Below, one piece after another: positions 11,801 through 22,952 of a stretch of DNA of 64,000 nucleotides (position 1 is the first letter of the stretch; each line of letters opens with the position of its first letter). Made by a program: the position numbers and the translations under genes. Origin of the DNA: Odontesthes bonariensis (taxonomy: Eukaryota; Chordata; Actinopteri; Atheriniformes; Atherinopsidae); assembly GCF_027942865.1 (NCBI RefSeq), contig NC_134509.1, forward strand, positions 18,464,697-18,528,696, given 5' to 3'. The notes beneath the pieces were generated by a model. That model was not told the DNA's origin. It did no database searches and saw only the letters and a program-made list of their open reading frames with translations.

Positions 11801-14800
11801 CCCCAGCAGGCTGGGCCTATAGCAGCATAACTATGGGATGTTTCAGGGTCACCTGAGCCATCCGAAGCTTTATCAGAAAGGAAAGTTTTGAGCCTGATCT
11901 TAAAGGTAGAGAGGGTGTCTGCTTCCTGAAGCCAAACTGGTTCCACAGAGAGGGGCCTGATAACTGAGGGCTCTGCCTCCCAAACTGGCAGCTGGTTCCA
12001 CAGAGAGGGGCCTGATAACTGAAGGCTCTGCCTCCCATTCTACTTTTAGAAACTCTGGGAACCACAAGTTAAACCTGCAGTCTGAAAGTAAAGTGCTCTG
12101 TTGGGAAAATATCCAGCTGTGAGATCTTTAAGATGTGATGGAGTTCGGTCATTAAGAGCTTTATAAGTGAGGAGAAGAATCCTAAATTCTATTCTGAATC
12201 TAACAGGAAGCCAATGAGGAGAAGCTAAAACTGGAGAAATATGATTTAAGATCATTGGTAACTTTCAGCAGTGCTGTTTCTGTGCTACGATGCACTCTGA
12301 ATCCTGACTGAAACTCTTCAAACAGATTATTTCTGTGGAAATTATCACAAAGTTGAGCTGCAACTATTTTCTAAAGAACTTTAGACAAAAAAGATCGATA
12401 ATTAGCTAACACTTCTGTTTTTTAAGTAAAGTTTTAATTACAGCAACCTTTTTTCTTCTTCCTTAATCCAGACTTTGAATTCATCAAAGTCTAAATGTGG
12501 ACTTCTTCCAGGAGAAGCAGAATGTGTGAAACAGTTCTCCTCGTCATGTCGACAGTGTTGCTCACTGACGCATATCTGTATCCTTCCACTGACTTCATGT
12601 TAAATCAAGTGCTTCACTTTGCTTTTGGTTGAAGGAAAAAGATGTTTGGTAACAATGAGGAGAAGATGTGAGCAAGTCTGCAGCTCACGGGGTCTGAACA
12701 ATGTTCAAAGTAACATCCACTTTATACAGTTTTACTATCTTTATGTAAATGATACTGCCTTATTGTCTATTTGTGTTTTCAGTTAGTAAAGCTAACGGCC
12801 TTTCCTGAATAACTGTCTCACCCGGTGCTCCACTTCTCTGGCAGACCTGGGTGTGACAAACCAGACCTGTTGGAGAAGTGTGGCACGAGAAGGAGAAGCA
12901 GAAGCAGAGTCAAAGCTCCAGGTTCATTATGAGACTTACAAAGAAAAGCTATGTGTGTTCAACCAGACTTTGCGTAGAACAAGGGAGAGTTATTTTTCTG
13001 AAATCATCAAAAACTACAGTAACAACTCTCGTGTCCTGTTTGCTACAGTAAACAGATTAACAAACCCTCCAGTTTCACTGCCTTTAGAACTCATTTCTAC
13101 ATCCAAGTGTAATGAGTTTGCAATATTCTTTAATGACAAAGTTCAAGGCATTAAAAATGTAATAATTTCCACAACACAAATAACTACTCTGCAGCCAGCT
13201 AGACACCTAGAGCTGACACATTTCACACCTGTTACTGACAAAACAGTCGAAGAGACCATCTGCAGTCTGAGTTCATCAACGTGCTACCTTGATGAGTTGC
13301 CCACTAGATTCCTAAAGTCTGTGGTGAGCAGTGTGTTACCACAACTCACTCATCTAGTCAACATCTCACTCCAGACTGGAACATTTCCAAAGGCCTTAAA
13401 AACAGCTGTCATTAAGCCTCTTCTAAAGAAGAGCAGTCTGATGCCACAGTACTGAACAACTACCGGCCCATATCAAACCTGCCATTCTTAGGCAAAGTCC
13501 TAGAAAAAGTTATATACCAACAGCTTGGTGACTTTCTCCTGTCTAACAATGCTTTTGATACTTTCCAATCAGGCTTTAGGCCCCACCACAGCACTGAGAC
13601 AGCTCTGATCAAGGTGACAAATGACATCCGCCTGAACACAGATGCAAGTAGAGTCACAGTCTTAGTTCTGCTGGACCTGAGTGCTGCCTTTGACACAGTT
13701 GACCATGCGATCTTATTACAGAGGTTAGAAGACTGGGTGGGAATCTCTGGTCGTGCTTTAAACTGGTTCAAGTCCTATCTGGAGGACAGGAAATATTTTG
13801 TTGAAATTGGTAACTGTGTCTCAGACCAAATGGCTATGACCTGTGGGGTTCCCCAGGGGTCAATCCTGGGACCCGTATTGTTCAATCTGTACATGCTTCC
13901 ACTTGGCCAGCTAATACGCAGCTATAATGTGTCCTACCACAATTATGCAGATGACACTCAGATCTACGTGTCACTGACGGCAGGAGAACACGGGCCTGTA
14001 GATACACTGTGTCACTGCATGGAGCAGATCAGTGTGTGGATGCAAAACAATTTCCTCCAGCTAAACTCAGACAAAACCGAAATCATTGTCTGTGGCCCAC
14101 AGAAACAAAGAGAAAGTGTTATCAGTCACCTTGAGACTCTCTCTAAAACCTAACTATCAAGATAGAAATCTCGGGGTAATATTGGACTCAGACCTGAACT
14201 TTAACAGCCACATTAAATCTGTAACATCAGCAGCTTTTTACCATCTAAAAAACATTGCCAGAATCAAAGGAATAGTGTCTAAACCAGACTTAGAGAGACT
14301 GATCCATGCGTTTGTCTCCAGCAGGTTAGACTACTGTAACGGCCTGCTCACTGGGCTCTCTAAACGGGCTGTAAGACAGCTGCAGTACATCCAGAACGCT
14401 GCTGCTCGAGTCCTGACTAGAACCAGGAAATACGACCATATTAGTCCAGTGCTCAGGTCTCTGCACTGGCTGCCTGTCGCTCAGAGAATAGACTTTAAAA
14501 CAGCTCTGCTTGTGTACAAGTCTCTTCACGGTCAAGCGCCAAAGTACATCTCTGACATGTTAGAGCCATATGAACCAACTCGGGCTCTGAGAACCTCAGG
14601 GAGGGGTCTCCTGCTGGTGCCCAGAGTCAGGACTAAACAAGGTGAGGCTGCGTTTCAGTTTTATGCCCCTAAAATCTGGAACAGTCTTCCAGAAGATGTG
14701 AGACAGGCCTCAACTCTGACAATGTTTAAATCCAGGCTGAAAACAGTTCTATTTAGCTGTGCATATGACACCTGAAAGTATTTTATCTGCACTCTTCACT

Positions 14801-17800
14801 TTTTAATTACTTAATGATTATTTTAATGGGTTTTAAATTTCTTTCTTTTTTAATTTCTTTCTTTTATTTTTTTTTTATTCCTTTTTAATGGTTTTATTGC
14901 CTTCTTGTGATTTTATGTAGCTGTAAACCACTTTGAATTGCCCTGTGTATGAATTGTGCTCTATAAATAAAATTGCCTTGCCTTGCCTTGCCAGAGGAAA
15001 GGAGGAGGAGGGGGGGGTATAAAAAGTGTCTCTGTCTCCTCACTTGCTGCTTTGACTTGTTGCTTTGAGGGAACCAGAACTGAAGATTTAGGCCACATTT
15101 ACACATAGCCGGGTATTTAGAGAAACGAATATTTCCCCCCCTCCGTTTTCAATAATAACATCGTGCATACAACATTGTTTTCAAAATACTTGTCATTTAC
15201 ATCAACCCGCATAAATACGCCGTCAAGCGCCATAATAACTATGCCAAACCTATTGGCAGCAGTGTAGGGAAAGGAATAAAGCCATGCAAGCCAATACAAA
15301 TCCTCAGAATCGAGGACTTTCCTCATGTGAAGGAGATAACGCGAGCAAATATCACAACAAAACTGAAGGCAATAAGAGGGAAATATAGACAGTAAGTGCA
15401 TACTGGACGCAGGAGCGGCCACGGAAGAGTGCTACTCCTCTATTTTGAACTGTGCGAGCAGGTTTGGGGTGGCAAATGCAATAAGGCCAGAATTGTTTGC
15501 ACAAACGTAAAAATCAGTAGAAGTTTAACATCATCCATGATAATCCTGATCAGTAGCCAAACAAACTGTAAACATAAGGCGCTCGCATGACGTTAAGCAT
15601 TTTCTGGCGCATAATGTGACGTTTTAGAACCTAAAACGCCGTTTCTCCCAGTTGACACGGCAACACATAACCGGCGTTATCAGAAATCTCCACTTTGGCC
15701 GGAGGTTTTAGAAATAATCGTTTTCTGTGATTAAAAACGGGGTTTTGGTGTAAATGAGAGGCCAAACCGCAGGAAAATATCTGCGTCTTCCTATCGTATA
15801 AACGGGGCCTCAGGCAGGCACTGAAACAAGCTGAAACTCATTAATAATCTCCATAGAGCATTGTTGGTTCATGTTTTCCTCTTTGTTATTTGATACTGTG
15901 TTATTGCTTTCCTCGTTTTTTTTCAACCATCAGCAGTGAAAAGCCCCAAGAAGACAGCCCTACACAAGTGTGATATCAGTGGGATATGCCTGCATGACTC
16001 ACGGCCCAGACAGCGCGAACACCACACCCTCCCCTGCTATTACGTGCCAGGAGAGAAAACCTTCCTAAAATGATCTGCTGATTCATCAGATCTCTACAGG
16101 TCACACACTGTCTGACCACCCAGGGTCAGGCAGTAATTGTTATTGGGAAATTATTAATCATCATTCTCTTGTTTCCCGTTTCCTCTGGCATCTGAATGTT
16201 TCCTGTCTTTGAACAAGAAGCTGAAATGACCAGAAATCCATTTATTGAGACGGGAAAAGGCAACACGAGGTTGCAGGATACGTTAGTCATAATTTTATAA
16301 GAGTCAGTATTTTCAGCTTTATCTCAGAAAAAGAGGAAAGAATGGAGGTGAAAAGGAGAAGTAAAAGAGTTTGTTTACAGTCATTACTGATGAGAAAGCA
16401 TTTCTTTCTTTTTCACACATTCTGTTGTCGATTTGCTGTTTGGTTTCCTCCAAACGTGCTGCTGTGCATTATGAGCAAACATCTCCACTTTGGTCTGGTC
16501 TGTCCAAAGGACATTGGGCCTCATACATTTTCGTATTTTTATTCTAAATCTCTCCCACTTTTTTCGTACGAAGGTCTCGTACGAACACGCCACGTCAGAT
16601 TCAACAAACGCTCTTAACTTCAGAAAAAGTGTGTAAACGACCTGCATAAATGATGAATCCCAACCGTGCGTATTTAAGTGTACGTACACGAGGATAATAG
16701 ATTTGCATACGCCACGCCCAAAATTATACCATATTAGGAGCTGTGCTTCCTCGCTCCTGTGCCAGGAAGTGTTGAGTGTTGAGTCATGAGAATGGCATCA
16801 AGGCGCAAAAAGGGTTAGGCTGGACCCGCTCCTCCGTTACACGGCTGTTAGAAATGTAAAAGCACTGCACGGACAATGATTAAGATCAGCTGATACTAAA
16901 AGAATTCTTGCTTTTTGTTCCCTCTTTCTTTTCACTGGCAGTCGCTGGAGGAAGAGGAGAGCATCGGTCTACACATCTGACCAGGAATGTTGGCGGCAAA
17001 GTCTCATTCAACATTAAAGACGAAGGCCTGCAAAGAAGTGGCATCGCTCTCTGGACGTTTGGTCCCAACAAAGCTGTTATTGTTCAGCTTTATAAGACAA
17101 AAATAACATCTATCAAATCAAAGAGATATCAGGTGGACCAAACGACTGGATTGCTCACGATCAACGACCTCACCCTTGATGATGGAGGAGTCTACGGGTT
17201 CCAGGTCCACAATGAGAGGAGGAAGGAATATGAATTCAACCTGACGGTGGTTGGTGAGTAATTCTGGCTCTAACATGAAATGTTTTGCTTGAATCATCCT
17301 AACAGAATGAATCTGTTCACCGTAGATACTGAAGAGTAAACACCATGAAGGTGACGGTTCTGATGTATTTTAGCCCAAACTAAGTACTGTTACTGCCCAG
17401 GGCCAAGGAGAAAGGTGACTCCGGTCTCAGAGGGCCGCTGTCCTGCAGGTTTTAGATGTTTCCCTGCTCCAACACACCTGATTCCATGCCTCATTAGCTG
17501 GTTTGTGCAGAATTGATCTTTTTGAAGAGCTCCATTTAACCTGAATCAATTCAATTCAATTCATTATTTATATAGCGCCAAATTACAACGTATGTCATCT
17601 CAAGGCACTTAAATGGTATAGTCCAATTCAAGCCAATTGGAATTCAATTAATTGTAATCATAATTATTTTCAAAATAATCCAATTCATTCATATAGAGCC
17701 AATTCAAAAACAATTTCCTAGCTAAGGAAACCAACAGATTGCACAGAAACTTGTCTTCTTTCCAATCTCCCGTCCTGAGCGTGCCTGAGGTGACTGTGGA

Positions 17801-19067
17801 AAGGAACGACTCCCTTTTAACCGGAAAATCAGGTGTGTTGAAGCAGGGAAACATCTTCCAGGACAGCAGGTTTAAAGCTCATGGTTAAAGCTGCTGCACA
17901 TAACTGCTCTATCCACACCGCTCCTTCCCCCTTAAAGAGGCTTTTGTGGCTTATTCAAGGAAACACTTGCAAACGACATTTTCTCTGATGTGGAAATGAG
18001 TTGGATTTCATACATCTGACTGTAGTTTAGAGCAAGCTGCTGTGAGTTGGATGTAAGAGGATTATGGAATGAACTAAGGACCCATCCGGTTGTTTCTTTT
18101 GGAGGACCTGTTGGTATTTCTGTCATCCTTCGTGCAGCCCAGCGTTGGAGAGAAATCTAGTTTGAAAACACTCGTGCACAGATGCACTGAGCTGCTGCGT
18201 GTCTGCGTGCAGCACTTGAGGAGGAGAACAGTGGAAATCAGTCTGCAGAGGGCATGATGATACATTCAATTCTTCCATGATGTGAAGCGAGATCTGCCGT
18301 TCATGCCACATTCAGACCAAGCTGCTTTCAGAGTTATCTTCACTCAAACTGTAATGAAACATTTTAATCTTTTAAATCCACTCCTGAGAGATGTTTTACA
18401 GCTAAGTTACAGTAAAAGTTAAACTCTTTAAATAGTTTATTTATTACCGTTGTGTCTCTGAAATGGCCTCAACGCTCACTCTTAAGGTCAAATTACAATC
18501 ACTAATTAACCTAACTTTTATGTTTTTGGACAGACGGAGGAAGCACTGACAAACCTCCTCATCCACCTGGAAACATTGAAAATTCCACACCGACACAACC
18601 AGGTAAGATTCAAACGGGAAGCTTCTTACTCTGAGGTGACGGAGCTAACCATCACACCACCCCTGGATTGATTCAGTTTGAGCTCCTCCATTTTGTTCTG
18701 TCCCTCCTAAAAGGTTCAGCTTGGTGCTTTAGGTAAAACGGTACGTTTGGAGCCCTGTGCTAACATTAAACTACATATATTAAGGAAATCAATCACCATC
18801 AAAACACACTTGGGGAGTAAAACCAGGGGGGGGGGGGGTGACAACAAGCAGTAAATAAATCATTCTGTTTGGTGAAGCATCTTATTGTTTCCTGTTGTCG
18901 GTTTCACAGAGAAGGAACGCAGCTCAGCAACTCCAGAACCTCAACGGGACAGAAGCAGAACTCACTGGATCCCCGTCGGCGTTGTGGGTGGAACCGTCAT
19001 CATCATCATCGGACTGGCTGTGAAAAAGAGAAACAAAAGTCAGAGTTCAGGGTTATTCTCGAAGTAA
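5809..19067 (+). CDS. CD2/SLAM-like single-Ig type I membrane protein, four exons (predicted)
   Basis: Predicted coding exons are 5809-5848, 16942-17253, 18534-18602 and 18910-19067, all joined in phase 1 with good GT and AG sites, giving about 193 aa. Order: signal peptide (MDVWIIFLLSAAL), one V-type Ig domain (about residues 18-117), a Pro/Thr-rich stalk, one TM helix (WIPVGVVGGTVIIIIGLAV) and a short basic tail KKRNKSQSSGLFSK. The Ig domain keeps the strand-C Trp (ALWTF) and an LTLDDGGVYGF motif but lacks both canonical cysteines, as in the first domain of CD2/SLAM-family receptors. Sequons NLT and NST are present. It would sit at the cell surface, probably for homotypic or receptor adhesion. 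Odd points are one Ig domain instead of two, and an 11-kb first intron full of mobile DNA. Exon 1 could instead belong to a lost neighbour; no cytoplasmic tyrosine switch motif is seen. Confidence 0.6.
5849..9940 (+). other. Intron 1 of the Ig gene, 5' part
   Basis: No coding exon recognised. A stretch from about 7137 (CAGGCGGTCCTGG and GCCCTGGGCG) resembles one end of another hAT-type element, but I found no matching second end. 7150-7400 is very AT-rich. Confidence 0.35.
9949..11294. mobile_element. Non-autonomous hAT transposon with perfect 8-bp target duplication
   Basis: The element begins CAGTGGCGGCTCCT and ends AGGAGCCGCCGCTG, inverted ends of 14 bp with one mismatch. It is flanked on both sides by ATGCTGAC (9941-9948 and 11295-11302). 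The 8-bp duplication and CAG-type ends identify the hAT superfamily. Internal open frames are short and show no transposase domain, so it depends on another copy. The clean duplication suggests a fairly recent insertion into the Ig gene intron. Confidence 0.85.
11640..12255 (-). mobile_element. L2-like LINE 3' end fragment
   Basis: The minus translation contains HISPVLASPHWLPVRFRIEF, then LLLTYKALNDRTPSHLKDL and VPRVSKSRMGGRAFSY across shifted frames. This is the end of a CR1/L2-type ORF2. A sequence of about 45 bp containing TTCCACAGAGAGGGGCCTGA occurs twice in tandem (11940-12020). The element is truncated and decayed. Confidence 0.65.
12256..12849. other. Intronic repeat-like stretch
   Basis: 12256-12450 resembles further LINE-associated repeat sequence; the rest shows no recognised feature. 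Confidence 0.3.
12850..14992 (+). mobile_element. L2 LINE, 5'-truncated, reverse transcriptase mostly present
   Basis: It encodes most of an L2-type reverse transcriptase: LDLSAAFDTVDHAILLQRL, GVPQGSILGPVLFNLYM and YADDTQIYVSL (catalytic YADD), then the C-terminal HWLPVAQRIDFKTALLVYKS region ending ...FSCAYDT. No apurinic endonuclease domain is seen, so it is 5'-truncated. The frame changes near 13440 and again near 14140, where copy 2 has extra CT units, so it is inactive. It ends in ATAAATAAAATTGCC with tandem TTGCC units, the usual L2 3' terminus. It lies in intron 1 of the Ig gene in sense orientation. Confidence 0.88.
15090..15810. mobile_element. MITE, hAT-like
   Basis: The left end AGGCCACATTTACAC and the inverted right end AGGCCCCGTTTATAC are related inverted termini. 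The inside is rich in AAAACGG/CCGTTTT words. I recognise this type as short non-autonomous hAT-like elements of fish. No clear target duplication is visible, so the limits are approximate. Confidence 0.5.
16390..16520 (-). mobile_element. Tc1-type transposase fragment
   Basis: The minus translation includes NVLWTDQTKVEMFAHNAQQ followed by HVWRKPN, matching the central catalytic region (W[ST]DE[ST]K family pattern) of Tc1 transposases. Only about 40 codons survive. The adjoining 16515-16735 block (GGGCCTCATACATTTTCG, repeated CGTACG words) looks like one side of a different MITE. Confidence 0.6.
16942..17253 (+). CDS. V-type Ig domain exon lacking canonical cysteines
   Basis: The exon is 312 nt with symmetric phase 1-1, acceptor TTCACTGGCAG and donor GTGAGTAA. 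Recognisable strands are GGKVSFNI (B), GIALWTFGP (C), KAVIVQLYK (C'), QTTGLLTINDLTLDDGGVYG (E-F) and YEFNLTVV (G). The position after VYG that is normally Cys is Phe, and the B-strand Cys is Asn. This is the disulfide-free V fold of CD2/SLAM N-terminal domains. Confidence 0.75.
17440..17875. repeat. Intronic repeat block with inverted arms
   Basis: 17441-17483 and 17827-17870 are inverted copies of the same sequence (arm contains TGTTTCCCTGCTCCAACACA). Between them lies (AATTC)n and a TATATAGCGCCAAATTAC segment familiar from other fish repeats. Probably two opposed repeat copies with another repeat inserted. Confidence 0.5.
18534..18602 (+). CDS. Stalk exon of the Ig gene
   Basis: A 69-nt exon, phase 1-1, encoding a hydrophilic Pro/Thr-rich linker (DGGSTDKPPHPPGN and the sequon NST), bounded by GGACAG and GTAAGATT. 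It lies between the Ig and TM exons and has no cysteines. Confidence 0.6.
18910..19067 (+). CDS. Transmembrane and tail exon of the Ig gene
   Basis: It starts after TTTCACAG and encodes a charged juxtamembrane stretch, the TM helix VGVVGGTVIIIIGLAV, a KKR stop-transfer and a 14-residue tail ending SGLFSK and TAA. The tail is too short for immunoreceptor motifs, so signalling would need a partner. Confidence 0.65.
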
Positions 19068-19138
19068 AAAAGACTTTTAAAAAAAGAACTGAAGTAACAC
19101 AAGAATGCAAAGTACTGGTGAAACATTATTATTTAATT

Positions 19139-20040
19139 TGGGTGGGAATCTCTGGTCGTGCTTTAAATTGGTTCAAGTCCTATCTCGAGGACAGGAAGTA
19201 TTTTGTTGAAATCGGTAACTGTGTCTCAGACCAAATGGCTATGACCTATGGAGTTCCCCAGGGGTCAATCCTGGGACCCGTATTGTTCAATCCTAACATG
19301 CTTCCATTAGGCCAGCTATAACGTGTCCTACCACAACTACGCAGATGACACTCAGATCTACGTGTCACTGACAGCAGGAGAACACGGGCCTGCAGATACA
19401 TTGTGTCACTGCATCGAACAGATCAGTGTGTGGATGCAAAACAATTTCCTCCAGCTAAACTCAGACAAAACTGAAATCATTGTCTGTGGCCCACAGAAAC
19501 AAAGAGAAAGTGTTATCAGTCACCTTGAGACTCTCTCTCTAAAACCTAATAATCAAGTTAGAAATCTGATTGGACTCAGACATGAACTCAGACATAGACT
19601 TTAAAACAGCTCTGCTCGTGTACAAGTCTCTTCATGGTCAAGCACCAAAGTACATCTCTGACATGTTAGAGCCATATGAACCAACTCGGGCTCTGAGAAC
19701 CTCAGGGAGGGGTCTCCTGCTGGTGCCCAAAGTCAGGACTAAACAAGGTGAGGCTGCGTTTCAGTTTTATGTTCCTAAAATCTGGAACAGCCTCCCAGAA
19801 GATGTGAGACAGGCCTCAACTCTGACAATGTTTAAATCCAGGCTGAAAACAGTTCTATTTAGCTGTGCATATGACACCTGAAAATATTTTATCTGCACTC
19901 TTCACTTTTTAATTACTTAATGATTATTTTTAATATTTTTTTGGAATGATTTTATTGCCTTCTTGTGATTTTATGTAGCTGTAAAGCACTCTGAATTGCC
20001 CTGTGTACGAATTGTGCTCTACAAATAAAATTGCCTTGCC
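19139..20040 (+). mobile_element. L2 LINE fragment in the 3' UTR of the Ig gene
   Basis: It is closely similar to the L2 copy at 12850-14992, starting at the WVGISGRALNWFKSYLEDRK region and ending at the same TTGCC terminus. It has an internal deletion near 19575-19590 that removes about 300 bp present in the other copy. A TAATTT at both edges could be the target duplication. It begins 72 bp after the Ig gene stop codon, in sense orientation. Confidence 0.85.
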
Positions 20041-20238
20041 TAATTTATTTCTGTAAAACGTTCCTCATGTTTGTTTGAAAATCACAGGATGGATTTGACT
20101 GCTTGCTTTTCTCAGTCTCCGAACGTATAAAAACACCATGTAAATGCATTTCAAACCATTTGAACCTGATGTGACGCATGTTTGCTTTTACCTTTCGGCC
20201 GGTACGATCCACAGGCTGCATCACCAGAAAATCATTTC

Positions 20239-20244
20239 TAATAA
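20239..20244 (+). terminator. Possible polyadenylation signal of the Ig gene
   Basis: An AATAAA lies in TTCTAATAAAAGCAC, about 1.2 kb past the stop codon and beyond the L2 insertion. It would end the transcript if the LINE itself does not. Confidence 0.3.
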
Positions 20245-20642
20245 AAGCACAATGTTTAATCAGGAACGGGACAGTGAAAAATCTTGTGATTTTAGGTAAA
20301 ATGTAAAATGTTTTATAAAAACAATATTAAATTTGGGACTGAAACTAGGACCACATAGGTAACCCCAGATTTTGCTCTTCAGTGTTTCTACTCGTTAGAG
20401 AGAAGGTTTTATTTCTTTTTTAACTGATAATTTAACATCTCAGGTAGAAGTTGGAAAATAGTTTTAAACTGGCACATAAATTCAACTTTAAACTTCGACA
20501 TTTAGGACTTCTCTGTTGTATTTAGTGCTTTAAAACTGGCGCGTTGTCTCTGCAGCTTGTCTCAGGGGAGAAATGACTAAACCTCAGTGCCCCGTGCAGT
20601 GAGGGCAGGAGAGGACAGAACCTGCTCTGACAGTCAGAGAAA

Positions 20643-21284
20643 ATGAACCTGGCTCAACACAGCGGAGAAAAAATAAATGTCAAACTTCCGCTCTGTCCCA
20701 TTGCTGCTTTGCTCTGTAAGCTGTCAGACTGCCGTGACCTGCAGGCAGATTCTTTACAAGTTTCACTTCAAGTTCTGCTCTGCAAGTTCGAGACATTTTG
20801 CAAGATGGCCAACTGGGGATGGCGCGGTTTCCCACGCAGCAAGGCGCAGGTGACCAACAAACTGAAAGCCATGAGAAAGAAGTTCCATGCTGTTAATGAC
20901 CACAACGGCAGGAGTGGCAGAGGGCGATTGGACTGGCCATATTTCGACATGTGCCATGCCATCTGTGGAGGAAGCCACTCTGCCAACCCCATTGCCATTC
21001 AGGGCAGCATGAAGCTCGCACCCGCTCCTCTTCCCACTCCACCATCTCCTGTCCCCAGCACAGCATCTGCCAGCTCCGCCGAGATCGAAGATGCAAACGA
21101 AACAGCCAGCGGGACCAGTGAAAACTGCTCGGACAATCAGCTCGGCTTCAGGCGACACGGATCACCTAATACGCCAAGCTTTCACATTGCTCGACGCGGG
21201 ATGAAGTGGCAATTTGGACCCGCGATGGTAGCGAATCTCAGTGTGAAAACAGCTATTGTTTGGTTCTTTATTCATATGTCGTAA
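20643..21284 (+). pseudogene. Myb/SANT-like (trihelix) domain protein fragment
   Basis: The open frame contains KAQVTNKLKAMRKKFHAVND followed by HNGRSGRGRLDWPYFDMCHAI. This is the second half of the Myb/SANT-like domain found in Harbinger-associated MYB-like proteins and their domesticated relatives. The usual first helix with its tryptophan is missing upstream. A low-complexity Pro/Ser/Ala linker follows, and the frame then runs into a tail without clear homology. It could be the 3' part of a decayed Harbinger accessory gene or one exon of a host gene; I favour a decayed element. Start codon uncertain; the internal MANWGWRGF is another candidate. Confidence 0.45.
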
Positions 21285-21314
21285 CTTTACAGAATTCCAT
21301 CTGAACTTGAGAGG

Positions 21315-22045
21315 TATTAAACATTCACACCTGTTATTAACCCGTAATCCCCGTTATTAACCCGTTATTAACCTTTAATCCCCGTTATTAACCAGTAATC
21401 CCGTTATTAACCAGTAATCCCCGTTATTAACCAGTAATCCCTGTTATTAACCCGTAATTAACCAGTAATCCCCGTTATTAACCTGTAATCCCTGTTATTA
21501 ACCCGTTATTAACCAGTAATCCCCGTTATTAACCTGCAATCCCCGTTATTAACCAGTAATCCCCGTTATTAACCGGTAATCCCTGTTATTAACCCGTAAT
21601 TCCCGTTATTAACCCGTAATCCCTGTTATTAACCCGGAATCCCCGTTATTAATCTGTAATCCCCGTTATTAATCTGTAATCCCCGTTATTAATCTGTAAT
21701 CCCTGTAATCTCCGTCATTAACGCGTATTCCCTGTTATTAACCCGTAATCCCTGTAATTAACCCGTAATCCCCTTCTTTTTTTTTTTTTACGTTTTTTTT
21801 TTAAAGGTTTTTTTTTTGGGCTTTTTATGCCTTTAATGGATAGGGCAGTTGGAGATAGACAGGAAGCAGGGGGCAGAGAGAGGGGGAAGACATTCAGCTA
21901 AGGGCCGTCTGGTGCGGGACTCGAACCGGGGCCAGCTGCAGCGAGGACTGTAGCCTCTGTACATGGGCCGGCTGCTTAACCCACTACGCCACCGACCGCC
22001 CCGTAATCCCCGTTATTCACCTGTAATCCCTGTTATTAATCCCAT
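21315..22045. repeat. 20-bp minisatellite
   Basis: A tandem array of about 20-bp units of the form CCCGTTATTAACCAGTAATC with scattered substitutions. It is continuous from about 21315 to 21773 and resumes at 22003-22045 after the SINE. Occasional 10-12 bp partial units are present. Confidence 0.9.
21774..22002 (-). mobile_element. tRNA-derived SINE inserted in the minisatellite
   Basis: On minus it starts GGGGCGGTCGGTGGCGTAGT (A-box-like) and has B-box GGTTCGAGTCC at 21927-21917. It then has a tRNA-unrelated body ending in CCATTAAAGGCATAAAAAGC and an A-rich tail (21775-21821). CGTAATCCCC occurs at both edges, but that is also the array unit. It is a typical teleost tRNA-headed SINE, probably polymerase III transcribed when active. 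Confidence 0.85.
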
Positions 22046-22760
22046 ACTGCATAAATTAGCACAATGTAATAGTTTCCCTGCAAAGAAAGCCAGCGTAAGG
22101 TTGTTAAATTTTTCACCCAACCAGAGTTGGTTATTTAATCAAACAAACGAACCAACCCCAACACTCAGGTGAACGTCGACAATTGTGTTTTTTCTGATGG
22201 TGAAGACTCAATATCAAACCTCCGTCTCCCTGGCAACGAGAAGCTGCAAGGTGGTGTCAAGAGAATTCTCTGTTAAAAATGAGAATGTTGGAGAACTCTG
22301 AAACAACCACCACCCCGTGCTGCTGCACACCTGGAGACGTGTTTGCAGGAAGAATGGGACAGAATAACAGCTGGAACTCTTCATCACTTGGTGTCCTCAC
22401 TGTCAGAACGTCTCTAAGTGTTGGGAGAAGGAAACACTACAAAGTGGGGAAAGATTCACTGTGTTGGAATCTGAAATATAAAAATGGATGCAAAGATGAT
22501 GAGAAAAATATGTTAAATACTTGTGTTCATACTGTCTGCAATGACATAAAAGTCAAAGTTATCTCCCAACTGTAACCATCTGTTATGTCTCAGGACAAAC
22601 AGCCCAGAGCAGGAGATCGAACTCATGTGAGTGAAGGTGGTCAGATGTAGAGGTCTTTTAGAGGTTTACACCCTCCTTTCAGCCAATAAGGGTTTAATAA
22701 ACAGTGAAAAGCAAGTAAAGTCCACAGCTGACCCACTTAACTGTATCTGCTCAGTACTAT
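22046..22760. other. Intergenic stretch upstream of the PYD gene
   Basis: The open frame at 22279-22575 has no recognisable domain. No other feature seen. Confidence 0.35.
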
Positions 22761-22952
22761 TCATTGGCCTGATAGTGAAACGGCAAATCACGCGAGAGCA
22801 GAGAGAAGGTAGGAAGTCACATGTTACCTTGACAAGAAGGTGTGTCAGATGAAAAAAAGAGAGGGAAGAAATCCTCATATTATCCAGAGCAGCAGCGTGT
22901 GTGGACGGGAGTGGAGAGTCTCCATAAATTACCCTTAATGAGCCATTAACAG
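22761..22952 (+). promoter_or_regulatory. Promoter and 5' UTR exon of the PYD gene (duplicated module, copy A)
   Basis: The block shares long stretches with 25495-25737, such as CAGAGCAGCAGCGTGTGTGG and GTGGAGAGTCTCCATA. Both copies end at the same donor, TTAACAG followed by GTGAGAATCTG (donor at 22953 here). This fits a noncoding leader exon that splices to the acceptor TTTTTTAG just before the PYD start codon. The transcription start is not visible. Confidence 0.6.
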
